Source: Streptomyces curacoi | GTDB taxonomy: Bacteria > Actinomycetota > Actinomycetes > Streptomycetales > Streptomycetaceae | Length of the DNA stretch: 64,000 bases | NCBI RefSeq assembly: GCF_001513975.1 | Contig: NZ_KQ947989.1 | Span: 496,001-560,000 of the forward strand | Direction: 5' to 3' | In this document: piece after piece, positions 7,874 to 15,892 of the stretch | How positions within the stretch are numbered: the stretch's first letter is position 1 | How the letters are laid out: every line of letters begins with the position of its first letter | The notes under the pieces: generated by a model | Database searches by the model: none | What the model was told of the DNA's origin: nothing | The model's input: only the letters and a program-made list of their open reading frames with translations | Made by a program: the position numbers and the translations under genes

Positions 7874-8918
7874 GGCCGGTACGGCCCCTGCTGTACGTAC
7901 GGACAAGCAGTCCCCCCGGCGCCGGAACTCGACCCGCACCCTGGCCGTGCTCGGCGCCCTGCTCCTGCTGCTCACCGCAGCCATGCTCAGCCTCGCGGTC
8001 GGCTCGCGCGCTCTCCCGCCGGACGTCGTGGTGAACGCGCTGCTCCACGACGACGGGTCGACCGCGGCCTCCGTGATCTGGGACGTCCGCGTGCCGCGCA
8101 CCCTGGCGGGCCTCGCGGCCGGTGCCGCACTCGGAGTCGCGGGCGCGCTCATCCAGGCGCTCACCCGCAATCCGCTGGCCGATCCGGGGCTGCTCGGCAT
8201 CAACGCGGGCGCCGCCACCGGAGTGGTGCTGTCCATCACCGTGCTGGGCATCACGAGCCTGTGGGCCTCGGTGTGGTTCGCCATGCTGGGCGCGGTGGTG
8301 GCGGGGCTGCTGGTGTACTCGCTGGCCTCGGGCGGCCGGGGCGGCGCCACTCCGGAGCGGCTGGCCCTCGGTGGTGCGGTGATCGCCGCCGTGTTCACCG
8401 GGCTCAGCCAGACGCTGATGCTCCTCGACGCGCAGGCGCTGGACCAACTGCGGTTCTGGAGCGTGGGTTCGCTGGCCCGGGCCGGCAGCGAGACGCTGGC
8501 GACCATCACGCCGTTCGTCGCGGTGGGACTGGTGATCGCGCTTGCGCTGGTCCGGCCCCTGAACGCGCTCGCCCTGGGCGACGACGGCGCCCGAGCGCTC
8601 GGCGCCCATGTGGACCGGACGCGCTTCCTCGGCCTCGCGGCCATGACGCTGCTGTGCGGGGCGGCGACCTCGGCCGTCGGGCCGCTGGTCTTCGTCGGCC
8701 TCGCCGTCCCGCACATCGCCCGCCTGATCGCCGGGGCCGACCAGCGCTGGACGCTGCCGCTGTCGATGCTGCTGGCTCCCGCACTGCTGCTCTTCGCCGA
8801 CGTCCTCGGCCGGGTCGCCGTACGCCCCGACGAACTGGACGCGGGCGTGGTCACCGCGGTGGTCGGCGCACCGGTGTTCATCGCCCTGGTCCGCTACCGC
8901 AGGGTGGTGACCGCATGA
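7863..8918 (+). CDS. Iron-siderophore ABC permease, FecCD family (first subunit)
   Basis: A membrane protein of about 351 residues with the FecCD signature GAALGVAGALIQALTRNPLADPGLLGINAGA near residue 100 and the LVFVGLAVPHIARL block near the end. It forms half of the inner-membrane channel importing ferric siderophore, together with the next gene. It overlaps the ligase gene by 11 bp and was probably co-transcribed from the iron box at 6206. GTG 7863 was chosen because GGAGGG lies five bases upstream; TTG 7860 is equally in frame. No ATPase or binding protein for this transporter is in the window. Confidence 0.95.
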   Translation: MATEAGTAPAVRTDKQSPRRRNSTRTLAVLGALLLLLTAAMLSLAVGSRALPPDVVVNALLHDDGSTAASVIWDVRVPRTLAGLAAGAALGVAGALIQALTRNPLADPGLLGINAGAATGVVLSITVLGITSLWASVWFAMLGAVVAGLLVYSLASGGRGGATPERLALGGAVIAAVFTGLSQTLMLLDAQALDQLRFWSVGSLARAGSETLATITPFVAVGLVIALALVRPLNALALGDDGARALGAHVDRTRFLGLAAMTLLCGAATSAVGPLVFVGLAVPHIARLIAGADQRWTLPLSMLLAPALLLFADVLGRVAVRPDELDAGVVTAVVGAPVFIALVRYRRVVTA

Positions 8919-9988
8919 CGGCCCAGGCACCGGCCCGCACCGGTCCACGCGCCCGTTCCCATGTCGTACGGAGCCGCTCGCACCGTTTCTCGCTGCGGGT
9001 GGACGTGCGCGCGGTGACGGTGTGCGTGCTGGTGCTGGCCGCCACCGCCGCGGTCGGCGTCCTCGCCCTCGGCACCGGCGAGTACACGATCTCCCCGGCG
9101 GACGTCGTCCGCACCCTGCTGGGCAACGGCAGCCCGCGCACCGACTTCGTGATCAACGACCTCCGGCTGCCCCGCCTGCTGACCGGGATCCTGGTCGGCG
9201 CGGCCCTCGGCCTGAGCGGCGCCCTCTTCCAGAGCCTGACCCGCAATCCGCTGGGCAGCCCCGACATCGTCGGTTTCACCTACGGCTCGGCCACCGGCGG
9301 CCTGCTGGTGGTCCTGCTCGTCGGCGGCTCCGGCGGCCAGATCGCGTTCGGGGCGGTCGGCGGGGGCCTGGCGACCGCGGTCCTGGTGTATCTGCTGGCG
9401 TGGCGGCAGGGCATCCACGGCTACCGGCTGGTGCTGGTCGGGATCGGCGTGAGCGCCCTGCTCCAGGGCGTCAATGCCTACCTCCTGGCCAAGGCCCGGT
9501 TCACCCAGGCCGCGCAGGCCATGGTGTGGCTCAACGGCAGCCTCAACGGCCGGGGTTGGCAGGACGTCCGGCCGGCCGCCCTCGGCCTGCTCGTGGTGCT
9601 GCCGCTGGTGGCGCTCGCCGCGAGCAGGCTGAAGATCCTGGAGATGGGCGACGACGTGGCGGGCGGGCTCGGCGTGCCGGTCCAGCGCACCCGGCTGGTG
9701 ATCCTGGTGCTGGCCACGGCGGCCTGCGCGGTGGCGACCGCCGCCGCCGGCCCCATTCCCTTCGTCGCCCTCATCGCCCCCCAGCTGGCCCGCCGGCTCA
9801 CCCGGGCCCCCGGGCCCAACCTCCTGGCGGCCACCTGCACCGGCGCCCTGCTCGTCGTCACCGCGGACTTCGCCGCCCAGCGCATCCACGAGTCCGCCCA
9901 ACTACCGGTCGGCGTGGTCACGGCAGTCGTCGGCGGCGTATACCTGGGGCTGCTGCTCCGCAGACAGCGGCGGGCGGGACGGATCTGA
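8915..9988 (+). CDS. Iron-siderophore ABC permease, FecCD family (second subunit)
   Basis: A 357-residue FecCD permease with GAALGLSGALFQSLTRNPLGSPDIVGFTYGSATG near residue 100, multiple hydrophobic helices and the IPFVALIAPQLARRLT block. The ATG overlaps the stop of the first permease (ATGA), so the two subunits are coupled. It closes the visible rightward siderophore operon. Its 3' end has been partially duplicated just downstream (see the remnant at 10033). Confidence 0.95.
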   Translation: MTAQAPARTGPRARSHVVRSRSHRFSLRVDVRAVTVCVLVLAATAAVGVLALGTGEYTISPADVVRTLLGNGSPRTDFVINDLRLPRLLTGILVGAALGLSGALFQSLTRNPLGSPDIVGFTYGSATGGLLVVLLVGGSGGQIAFGAVGGGLATAVLVYLLAWRQGIHGYRLVLVGIGVSALLQGVNAYLLAKARFTQAAQAMVWLNGSLNGRGWQDVRPAALGLLVVLPLVALAASRLKILEMGDDVAGGLGVPVQRTRLVILVLATAACAVATAAAGPIPFVALIAPQLARRLTRAPGPNLLAATCTGALLVVTADFAAQRIHESAQLPVGVVTAVVGGVYLGLLLRRQRRAGRI

Positions 9989-10032
9989 CGTCAGTGCGTG
10001 TGGCCGCGCTCCCCGCCGTACGCAGGCGCCCG

Positions 10033-10177
10033 CGCGGCCACCTCCGCCGACCCCACCCCCTTCACGGCCCTCACCGCCCCGCAACTCGCCCGCCGACCCA
10101 CCGGCAGCCGTCCGCGGCGTGCACCTGGGGCTGCTGCTGCGCAGACAGCGGAGGGCCGGACGGATCTGACGTCAGTG
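10033..10177 (+). pseudogene. Decayed duplicate of the permease 3' end
   Basis: Positions 10033-10103 resemble 9735-9805 (the PFVALIAPQLARR coding stretch), and 10104-10177 resemble 9922-9996 (the CTGGGGCTGCTGCT stretch through the GGATCTGACGTCAGTG end). About 117 bp between the two parts is missing. The copy has no start codon. It is best explained as a tandem duplication of the permease tail followed by a deletion. The last bases, GACGTCAGTG, are shared with the end of the converging secreted-protein gene. Confidence 0.82.
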
Positions 10178-11128
10178 GCCGTGACCGGAGTCGTCCTCGT
10201 GCTCACCCGAGGGCGTGTCCGCGGTGGCGGGCGCCGCTCCGGTCCGGACCGTGAACGCCGCCGTGCGCACCTCGCCCTCGTGCTTGAAGTCGAGGAAGAG
10301 CCGGTACGTGCCGCTGCTCGGCGCCGTGGCCGTGAACGAGATGTCCGGACCCGGCTTGGTCCTGCCGTCGCCGGGTTCGCCGTTGGGGTGGACATGGAGG
10401 TAGGCGAGGTCGCCGGAGCGCAGGGCCACCAGGTGACCGTAGGCGCCGAGATAGGGCTGGAGATCGGTGACTGGGCGGCCGTTCTTCGACACCTTCAGCT
10501 TGAGCTCGCTCGCCCTGCCCGGGCGCAGTGCGCCGTCCAGGCGGACCTCGTAGCCGTCGGTCTTCACGGTGGCGGCCGGTGCGGGCGGCTGCTGCGGCGC
10601 ATAGGAGCCCGACGCGGCGAGGTCCGCGCCGAGGGTGAGGTTCTCGGCGCCCTTCTTCGCCGGGGTGAAGTCGGCGAAGACGCGGTAACCGCCGGCGCGG
10701 GGCAGCTCGACGGGGATGCTCCAGGTGCCGTCGGCGGCGCGGGTGGGGTGCAGATGGCGGTAGGTGACCAGGTCGCGTGAGGCCACGATGAGGTGGAGTT
10801 CCTTCTCGTGTTCGCGCTGGTACGCGGTGACGGCCCGGCCGCCGCTGTCGCGGATGACGAAGCTCAGGTCGGCGCGCTTGCCGGCCGTGACGCTCGGGGT
10901 CCTCAGGTCGAGGGTGTAACCGCCCTCGGAGATCTGCAGCCCGCCGGCCGGCTCCGCCTCGTGCCCGCCGCCTCCCTCCGGTGTCGGTGACGCCTCGCTG
11001 TGACGTTCGTGGCGGGCGGGCGCGGGGTCCTCGACGACGGGGTCGACGCCCTTGCCCACGCCGTAGGCGGTGCCGAAGGTCGCGGCCAGCGCGGCGGCGA
11101 ACGCGGTGATCTTCAGTCCGGCATGCAT
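10172..11128 (-). CDS. Secreted protein of a copper-regulated locus, function unknown
   Basis: A 318-residue protein with an N-terminal export or anchor segment (LKITAFAAALAATFGTAYGVG), a His/Glu-rich stretch near residues 40-60 and a His-rich C-terminus ending DDSGHGH. Two similar beta-rich units are visible, each with a YRHLHP or YLHVHP signature and a GxYRxFxDF ending (near residues 130-170 and 250-300), suggesting an internal duplication and possible metal ligands. It is divergent from copZ-copA across CsoR-type operators, so it is likely copper-induced and extracytoplasmic. The ATG has CAGGAGACCGCC immediately upstream. Its exact role in copper binding, delivery or sensing is unproven. 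Confidence 0.82.
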   Translation of the reverse strand: MHAGLKITAFAAALAATFGTAYGVGKGVDPVVEDPAPARHERHSEASPTPEGGGGHEAEPAGGLQISEGGYTLDLRTPSVTAGKRADLSFVIRDSGGRAVTAYQREHEKELHLIVASRDLVTYRHLHPTRAADGTWSIPVELPRAGGYRVFADFTPAKKGAENLTLGADLAASGSYAPQQPPAPAATVKTDGYEVRLDGALRPGRASELKLKVSKNGRPVTDLQPYLGAYGHLVALRSGDLAYLHVHPNGEPGDGRTKPGPDISFTATAPSSGTYRLFLDFKHEGEVRTAAFTVRTGAAPATADTPSGEHEDDSGHGH

Positions 11129-11174
11129 GGCGGTCTCCTGTGTCCTTCGATATGGGCTCTCGATGCACTTCACC

Positions 11175-11191
11175 ATACCCCTGGGGGGTAT
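11175..11191. promoter_or_regulatory. CsoR-type copper operator, site 1
   Basis: ATACCCCTGGGGGGTAT is a perfect inverted repeat (ATACCCC and GGGGTAT, 3-bp spacer), the form known for actinobacterial CsoR operators. It is 47 bp upstream of the leftward secreted-protein gene. Confidence 0.88.
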
Positions 11192-11222
11192 GAAGTCAAC
11201 CCCGGGGAGCCGCTTGCGCCGA

Positions 11223-11239
11223 TTACCCCCAGGGGGTAT
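11223..11239. promoter_or_regulatory. CsoR-type copper operator, site 2
   Basis: TTACCCCCAGGGGGTAT has the same geometry as site 1 and is 72 bp upstream of copZ, so it probably controls the rightward copZ-copA operon. Confidence 0.88.
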
Positions 11240-11256
11240 ACAGGACACCGGCAAGG

Positions 11257-11273
11257 ATACCCCTACCCCGTAT
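11257..11273. promoter_or_regulatory. Possible degenerate third CsoR site
   Basis: ATACCCCTACCCCGTAT keeps one full half site (ATACCCC), but the other half is CCCGTAT instead of GGGGTAT. Outer bases GGATAC and GTATCC are still palindromic. It may be a weak site or part of the copZ promoter. Confidence 0.4.
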
Positions 11274-11310
11274 CCGGGCCCACTCGTGACCGCACTTCAA
11301 GGAGGAACCC

Positions 11311-11526
11311 ATGTCCACCACCACGTACGCCGTCTCCGGTATGAGCTGCGGCCACTGCAAGGCCACGCTCACCAAGGTCATCGGCGAGCTGGACGGCGTC
11401 ACGGGGGTCGACGTCGACCTGGAGACCGGGCAGGTCACCGTCACCAGTGCCGCCGAGCCCGACGACGCCCGGATCGCCGAGGTCGTCGACGACGCCGGCT
11501 ACGCGCTGACCGGCCGCGCAGCCTGA
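11311..11526 (+). CDS. copZ: Copper chaperone CopZ (heavy-metal-associated domain)
   Basis: A 71-residue single HMA domain with the metal-binding GMSCGHC motif near residues 10-16 and the usual ferredoxin-like fold pattern through DDAGYALTG. It carries cytosolic Cu(I) to CopA or to the CsoR repressor. A strong AAGGAGGA ribosome site precedes the ATG, and copA begins 74 bp downstream in the same direction. Confidence 0.95.
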   Translation: MSTTTYAVSGMSCGHCKATLTKVIGELDGVTGVDVDLETGQVTVTSAAEPDDARIAEVVDDAGYALTGRAA

Positions 11527-11600
11527 CCCGTACCCCGCACCGCCGGAGCCCGGCCGCCCCGGGCCGAGCCCGCACCACGCACCCCGCACGAGGAGCAGCG

Positions 11601-13856
11601 ATGACCACCACCGCGTCCCACCCCACCACCGAGGTAGAACTCGCCATCGGCGGCATGACCTGCGCCTCGTGCGCGGCGCGCATCGAGAAGAAGCTGAACC
11701 GCATGGACGGCGTCACCGCCACCGTCAACTACGCCACCGAGAAGGCGAAGGTCAGCTACGGCGGTGACGTCTCCGTCCAGGACCTGATAGCCACCGTCGA
11801 GGCGACCGGGTACACCGCGCAGGAGCCCGCGCCCCCCGCGCCGGACACACCCGGGAGCACCGACGAGCCCGACGGACTACGACCCCTGCGCGAGCGGTTG
11901 GTCACGGCGGTGGCGCTGGCCGTGCCCGTCATCGCGCTGGCCATGATCCCGGCCCTGCAGTTCGAGTACTGGCAGTGGCTGTCGCTCACCCTGGCGGCAC
12001 CGGTCGTGACGTATGCCGCCTGGCCCTTCCACAAGGCGGCGTTCACCAATCTGCGGCACGGCGCGGCCACCATGGACACCCTGATCTCGGTCGGTACGTC
12101 GGCCGCGTTCCTGTGGTCCCTGTGGGCGCTGTTCCTCGGCACCGCGGGCGAGCCGGGCATGACGCACCCCTTCGAGCTGACCATCTCCCGCAGTGACGGC
12201 TCCGGGAACATCTATCTGGAGGCGGCCGCCGGTGTCACCGCCTTCATCCTGGCCGGCCGCTACTTCGAGGCCCGCTCCAAGCGCAAGGCGGGCGCCGCGC
12301 TGAAGGCCCTGCTGGAGCTGGGCGCCAAGGACGTCACCGTCCTGCGCGCGAACGGCACCGAACAGACCGTCCCCGTCACGGAGTTGACGGTCGGCGACCG
12401 CTTCCTGGTGCGTCCCGGCGAGAAGATCGCCACCGACGGTACGGTCGTCGAGGGCTCGTCGGCGGTGGACGCCTCGATGCTCACCGGTGAGTCCGTGCCG
12501 GTCGAGGTCACCGTGGGCGACCCGGTCACCGGAGCCACGATCAACGCGGGCGGCCGTCTCGTCGTCGAGGCCACCCGCGTGGGCGCCGACACCCAACTCG
12601 CCCGGATGGCCCGGCTGGTGGAGGACGCGCAGAACGGCAAGGCCGCGGCACAGCGGCTCGCGGACCGGATCTCCGCCGTCTTCGTACCGATCGTCATCGC
12701 CCTCGCGCTCGGCACCCTCGGCTTCTGGCTCGGCAACGGCGCCGGACCGGCCGCGGCCTTCACCGCCGCGGTGGCCGTACTGATCATCGCCTGCCCGTGC
12801 GCCCTGGGCCTGGCCACGCCGACCGCGCTGATGGTCGGCACCGGGCGCGGCGCCCAGCTCGGCATCCTGATCAAGGGCCCGGAGGTGCTGGAGTCGACGC
12901 GCAAGGTCGACACCGTCGTCCTCGACAAGACGGGCACCGTGACCACCGGCCGGATGACCCTGCTGGCCGTGCACACCGCCGACAACACCGACGAGGCCGA
13001 AGTCCTGCGGCTGGCGGGCACGTTGGAGCACTCCTCCGAGCACCCGATCGCCCGCGCGGTGGCCGACGGGGCGCTGGCAAAGCTGGGTTCGCTGCCCACA
13101 CCCGAGGACTTCGCGAACGTGCCCGGGCTCGGCGTGCAGGGCATCGTCGAGGGTCACGCGGTGCTCGTGGGCCGGGAGCGGCTTCTCGAAGAGTGGGCCA
13201 TGGAACTGCCGGAAGGCCTCGCACGCGCCAAGTCGGAGGCCGAGGCTGCCGGTCGTACCGCCATCGCGGTCGCCTGGGACGGCGAGGCACGGGCGGTCCT
13301 GGAGGTCGCCGACGCGGTGAAGGAGACCAGCCCGGAGGCGATCCGGCGGCTGCGCGCCCTGGGCCTGACCCCGATCCTGCTGACCGGTGACAACAAGGCC
13401 GTCGCCGCGGCCGTCGCCCGCGAGGTCGGCATCGCGCCCGAGGACGTGATCGCCGAGGTGCTGCCGCAGGACAAGGCCGACGTCGTCAAGCGGCTGCAGG
13501 GTGAGGGCCGTTCGGTCGCGATGGTCGGCGACGGCGTCAACGACGCGGCCGCTCTGGCCCAGGCCGACCTTGGCCTGGCGATGGGCACGGGCACGGACGC
13601 CGCGATCGAGGCGGGCGACCTCACCCTGGTCCGCGGCGACCTGCGCGCCGCCGCCGACGCGATCCGGCTGTCCCGCAGGACGCTCGGCACCATCCGGTCG
13701 AACCTGTTCTGGGCCTTCGCCTACAACGTGGCCGCCCTGCCGCTCGCCGCGGCCGGACTGCTCAACCCGATGATCGCCGGAGCGGCCATGGCCTTCTCCT
13801 CGGTCTTCGTCGTCGGCAACTCGCTGCGGCTGCGCTCGTTCCGCGCCGCGGACTGA
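11601..13856 (+). CDS. copA: Copper-exporting P1B-type ATPase CopA
   Basis: A 751-residue P-type ATPase. One N-terminal HMA domain has GMTCASC (Cys21, Cys24). The membrane CPC motif (IIACPCALGLATPTAL), actuator TGES, phosphorylation DKTGTVT, SEHP of the nucleotide domain and hinge GDGVNDAAAL are all intact. The CPC and HMA forms place it in the Cu(I)-export group. It is transcribed with copZ under CsoR-type operators and followed by a strong terminator. AGGAG lies six bases before the ATG. Confidence 0.96.
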   Translation: MTTTASHPTTEVELAIGGMTCASCAARIEKKLNRMDGVTATVNYATEKAKVSYGGDVSVQDLIATVEATGYTAQEPAPPAPDTPGSTDEPDGLRPLRERLVTAVALAVPVIALAMIPALQFEYWQWLSLTLAAPVVTYAAWPFHKAAFTNLRHGAATMDTLISVGTSAAFLWSLWALFLGTAGEPGMTHPFELTISRSDGSGNIYLEAAAGVTAFILAGRYFEARSKRKAGAALKALLELGAKDVTVLRANGTEQTVPVTELTVGDRFLVRPGEKIATDGTVVEGSSAVDASMLTGESVPVEVTVGDPVTGATINAGGRLVVEATRVGADTQLARMARLVEDAQNGKAAAQRLADRISAVFVPIVIALALGTLGFWLGNGAGPAAAFTAAVAVLIIACPCALGLATPTALMVGTGRGAQLGILIKGPEVLESTRKVDTVVLDKTGTVTTGRMTLLAVHTADNTDEAEVLRLAGTLEHSSEHPIARAVADGALAKLGSLPTPEDFANVPGLGVQGIVEGHAVLVGRERLLEEWAMELPEGLARAKSEAEAAGRTAIAVAWDGEARAVLEVADAVKETSPEAIRRLRALGLTPILLTGDNKAVAAAVAREVGIAPEDVIAEVLPQDKADVVKRLQGEGRSVAMVGDGVNDAAALAQADLGLAMGTGTDAAIEAGDLTLVRGDLRAAADAIRLSRRTLGTIRSNLFWAFAYNVAALPLAAAGLLNPMIAGAAMAFSSVFVVGNSLRLRSFRAAD

Positions 13857-13867
13857 CTCCTCGCAAG

Positions 13868-13907
13868 GGAAGGGGGGCGCCGCACCGACGGCGCCCCCCT
13901 TCCTTTT
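13868..13907 (+). terminator. Rho-independent terminator after copA
   Basis: A perfect 15-bp stem (GGAAGGGGGGCGCCG and its complement) with a 6-base loop CACCGA, followed by TTTT. It lies between the convergent copA and phospholipase genes and could stop transcripts from both sides, though only the rightward side has a clear T run. Confidence 0.92.
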
Positions 13908-13917
13908 ACGCGCTCTC

Positions 13918-14370
13918 TCAGCCGAAGGCCTTCACGGCCTGGTAGTAGGTCCAGGCGGTGCTGTCGCAGGCGGACTTCACGGCACCGCCGTAGCCGGCGC
14001 ACACGCGCTTGAGGTCCTCGTAGAAGGCGCTGTCGAGCCGGGACTTGTTGGCGCTGAAGGTGCCCAGCGCCTTGTAGTTGCGGTAGCCGAAGTCGTGGCG
14101 GGCGCAGGACGTCGCGAAGGGGAAGCCGAAGGGGTTGTCCGGCGAGGAGGAGCAGTGGTCGGTGGACCAGTCGAAGGCGTAGGCGCTCCAGGCGGACTGG
14201 TTCGCGCGGGCGGCGGCCCAGGCGTTGTGGCTGGACGCGCTGGTCTGGGTCCAGCTCGCGAGGACCTGGGGCTTGTCCGCGGGGGCGGCCTCGGCGGCCG
14301 AGGCGGTGGCGAGGGCCATGACGAGGGACAGGGCCGAGGCGGTCAGTGCGGTGGCGAGTCTGCGGTGCAT
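13918..14370 (-). CDS. Secreted prokaryotic phospholipase A2
   Basis: A 150-residue protein with a signal peptide (LATALTASALSLVMALATASAAEA, cleavage near residue 29). The mature part carries the streptomycete PLA2 core FDWSTDHCSS followed by SCARHDFGYRN, where the His-Asp pair is the catalytic dyad of the family and the Asp side helps bind calcium. Four cysteines (in TDHC, SC, RVCAG and KSACD) can form the two known disulfides. It hydrolyses the sn-2 ester of extracellular phospholipids. It is a single gene convergent with copA. Confidence 0.93.
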   Translation of the reverse strand: MHRRLATALTASALSLVMALATASAAEAAPADKPQVLASWTQTSASSHNAWAAARANQSAWSAYAFDWSTDHCSSSPDNPFGFPFATSCARHDFGYRNYKALGTFSANKSRLDSAFYEDLKRVCAGYGGAVKSACDSTAWTYYQAVKAFG

Positions 14371-14474
14371 TCCACACCTCCATGAGACTGCGACCCGGCC
14401 ATCGAGTCGCAGGTTCATGACAAGATGATTGACGACCCAACAGTCCTTGACACCGCATGTGCCCCAATACGCCC

Positions 14475-15083
14475 TTAACTCTTGGACATGCCGGTCCACC
14501 GGATATGAACGGCAGTCAGCGCCAGGGCCAACGGCCCCGGGGCGAGGAGCAGCAGCGGCACCAGCATCCAGGCGCACAGGACGGCGGTCGTCACCGCGAG
14601 CAGCACGAGGCCGCTGCCGCGCACGTCCCGTATCGAGTCCCGGGCGGCCTCCCGCAGCGCGGTACGCCAGTCGGTGAGCGACTCGGGGCGGGCGCAGGCC
14701 CTGAGACCCACGACCAGGGCGGCCGCCCCGATGGCACCGGCCACCACCGCGAACAGCGGCGCCCCCGGCAGCCCGGCCCCGGCCAGCGCCAGGTCGGCGG
14801 CGAACAGCAGCGCGCCCGCGAGGGCGACGGCGCCCGCCGTGAGATCACCGGCCCGCAGCCGTCGCCGTAGCACCTCGAAGTACCGCCCCGCGGTGGCCGG
14901 TTGCCCCTCCCCCGCGCCCCGCAGCACCGCGCACGCGGTCGACAGCGCGGCCGGGATCGTCACCAGGGGCAGGCCCGCCACGGCTGTCGCGAGGCCGACG
15001 CTCAGCATGTCGGCGAACAGCGTCATCCGCGGCCCGAAGACCTCGCCCGGCTCACGCGGGGAAGTGTCACGCATGCCGCTCAT
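14475..15083 (-). CDS. YesL-like (DUF624) membrane protein
   Basis: A 202-residue protein with four to five hydrophobic segments and the YesL/DUF624 opening FGPRMTLFADMLSVGLATAVAGLPLVTIPAAL. Members of this family usually sit in carbohydrate ABC-transporter operons, as here. The ATG overlaps the stop of the upstream permease gene (ATGA), so translation is coupled. The function of the family is not established. Confidence 0.82.
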   Translation of the reverse strand: MSGMRDTSPREPGEVFGPRMTLFADMLSVGLATAVAGLPLVTIPAALSTACAVLRGAGEGQPATAGRYFEVLRRRLRAGDLTAGAVALAGALLFAADLALAGAGLPGAPLFAVVAGAIGAAALVVGLRACARPESLTDWRTALREAARDSIRDVRGSGLVLLAVTTAVLCAWMLVPLLLLAPGPLALALTAVHIRWTGMSKS

Positions 15084-15856
15084 CCCTTGAGTCCGGAGCT
15101 GGCCATGCCCTCCACCAGAAGGCGCTGGAAGGCGAGGAAGAACAGCACGATCGGCAGCAGCGCGATCACGGACATCGCGAACATCGGGCCGAACGCCGAG
15201 GTGCTGGACGCGTCCACGAACGACCGCAGGGCCAGGGTGAGCGTGAACCTGTCCGGGTCGAAGAGGTAGATGAGCTGGGTGAAGAAGTCGTTCCAGGTCC
15301 AGATGAAGGTGAAGATCGCCGTGGTGATCAGCGCCGGGCGGGTCAGAGGAAGGACGACCTTGAAGAAGCTGCGGAAGGGGCCGCAGCCGTCGATGCGGGC
15401 CGCCTCCTCCAGCTCGCGCGGCAGGCCGCGCATGAACTGCACGATGAGGAAGACGAAGAACGCCTCGGTGGCCAGGAACTTCGGCAGGATCAGTGGCCAG
15501 TAGGTGTTCACCAGGCCGAGCTGGTTGAAGATGACGTACTGCGGGATCAGCACCGCGTGGTGCGGCAGCATGATCGTCGCGATCATGAAGGCGAACAGCG
15601 GTCCGCGGAAGCGGAATCGCAGGCGCGCGAAGGCGTAGGCGGCGAGCGAGCAGCTGATGACGTTGCCGAGGACCGCGCCGCCCGCGATCAGCAGCGAGTT
15701 GCCGAGAAGCCGCCAGATCGAGACGTCGTTCACGCCGTCGAGCGCTGTCTTGTAGTTCGACCACTCCAGGCGGCTGGGCAGCAGGTTCAGGCTCGCGATG
15801 ACCTCGTCGGCGGGCTTGAGCGAGGTGGCCAGCAGCCACGCCAGCGGGTAGAGCAT
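15080..15856 (-). pseudogene. Carbohydrate ABC permease (MalG family), apparently N-terminally truncated
   Basis: The coding stretch (258 residues from ATG 15856) matches MalG-type sugar permeases: SLKPADEV after the first helix, the EAA loop ELEEAARIDGCGPFRSFFKVVLPLTRPAL near residue 165, and the C-terminal ELxxxGxxxSGLKG-like end. It starts within what is normally the first membrane helix (MLYPLAWLLATSL); about 30 usual upstream residues are absent and a stop lies only 13 codons upstream in frame. The expected MalF partner and sugar-binding protein are also missing from the locus. It may be a remnant left by a deletion. It could alternatively still be translated in a shortened form. Confidence 0.7.
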
Positions 15857-15892
15857 CGGAGTTCGGTTGAGGTCCCCCCTCGCTCGGTGCGG

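Noticed and set aside
6419..8881. Very long open frame on the minus strand across the ligase and permease genes
   Set aside because: Composition is that of a high-GC shadow (Ser/Arg/Ala/Pro runs) and no family is recognisable; the plus-strand genes have complete motifs.
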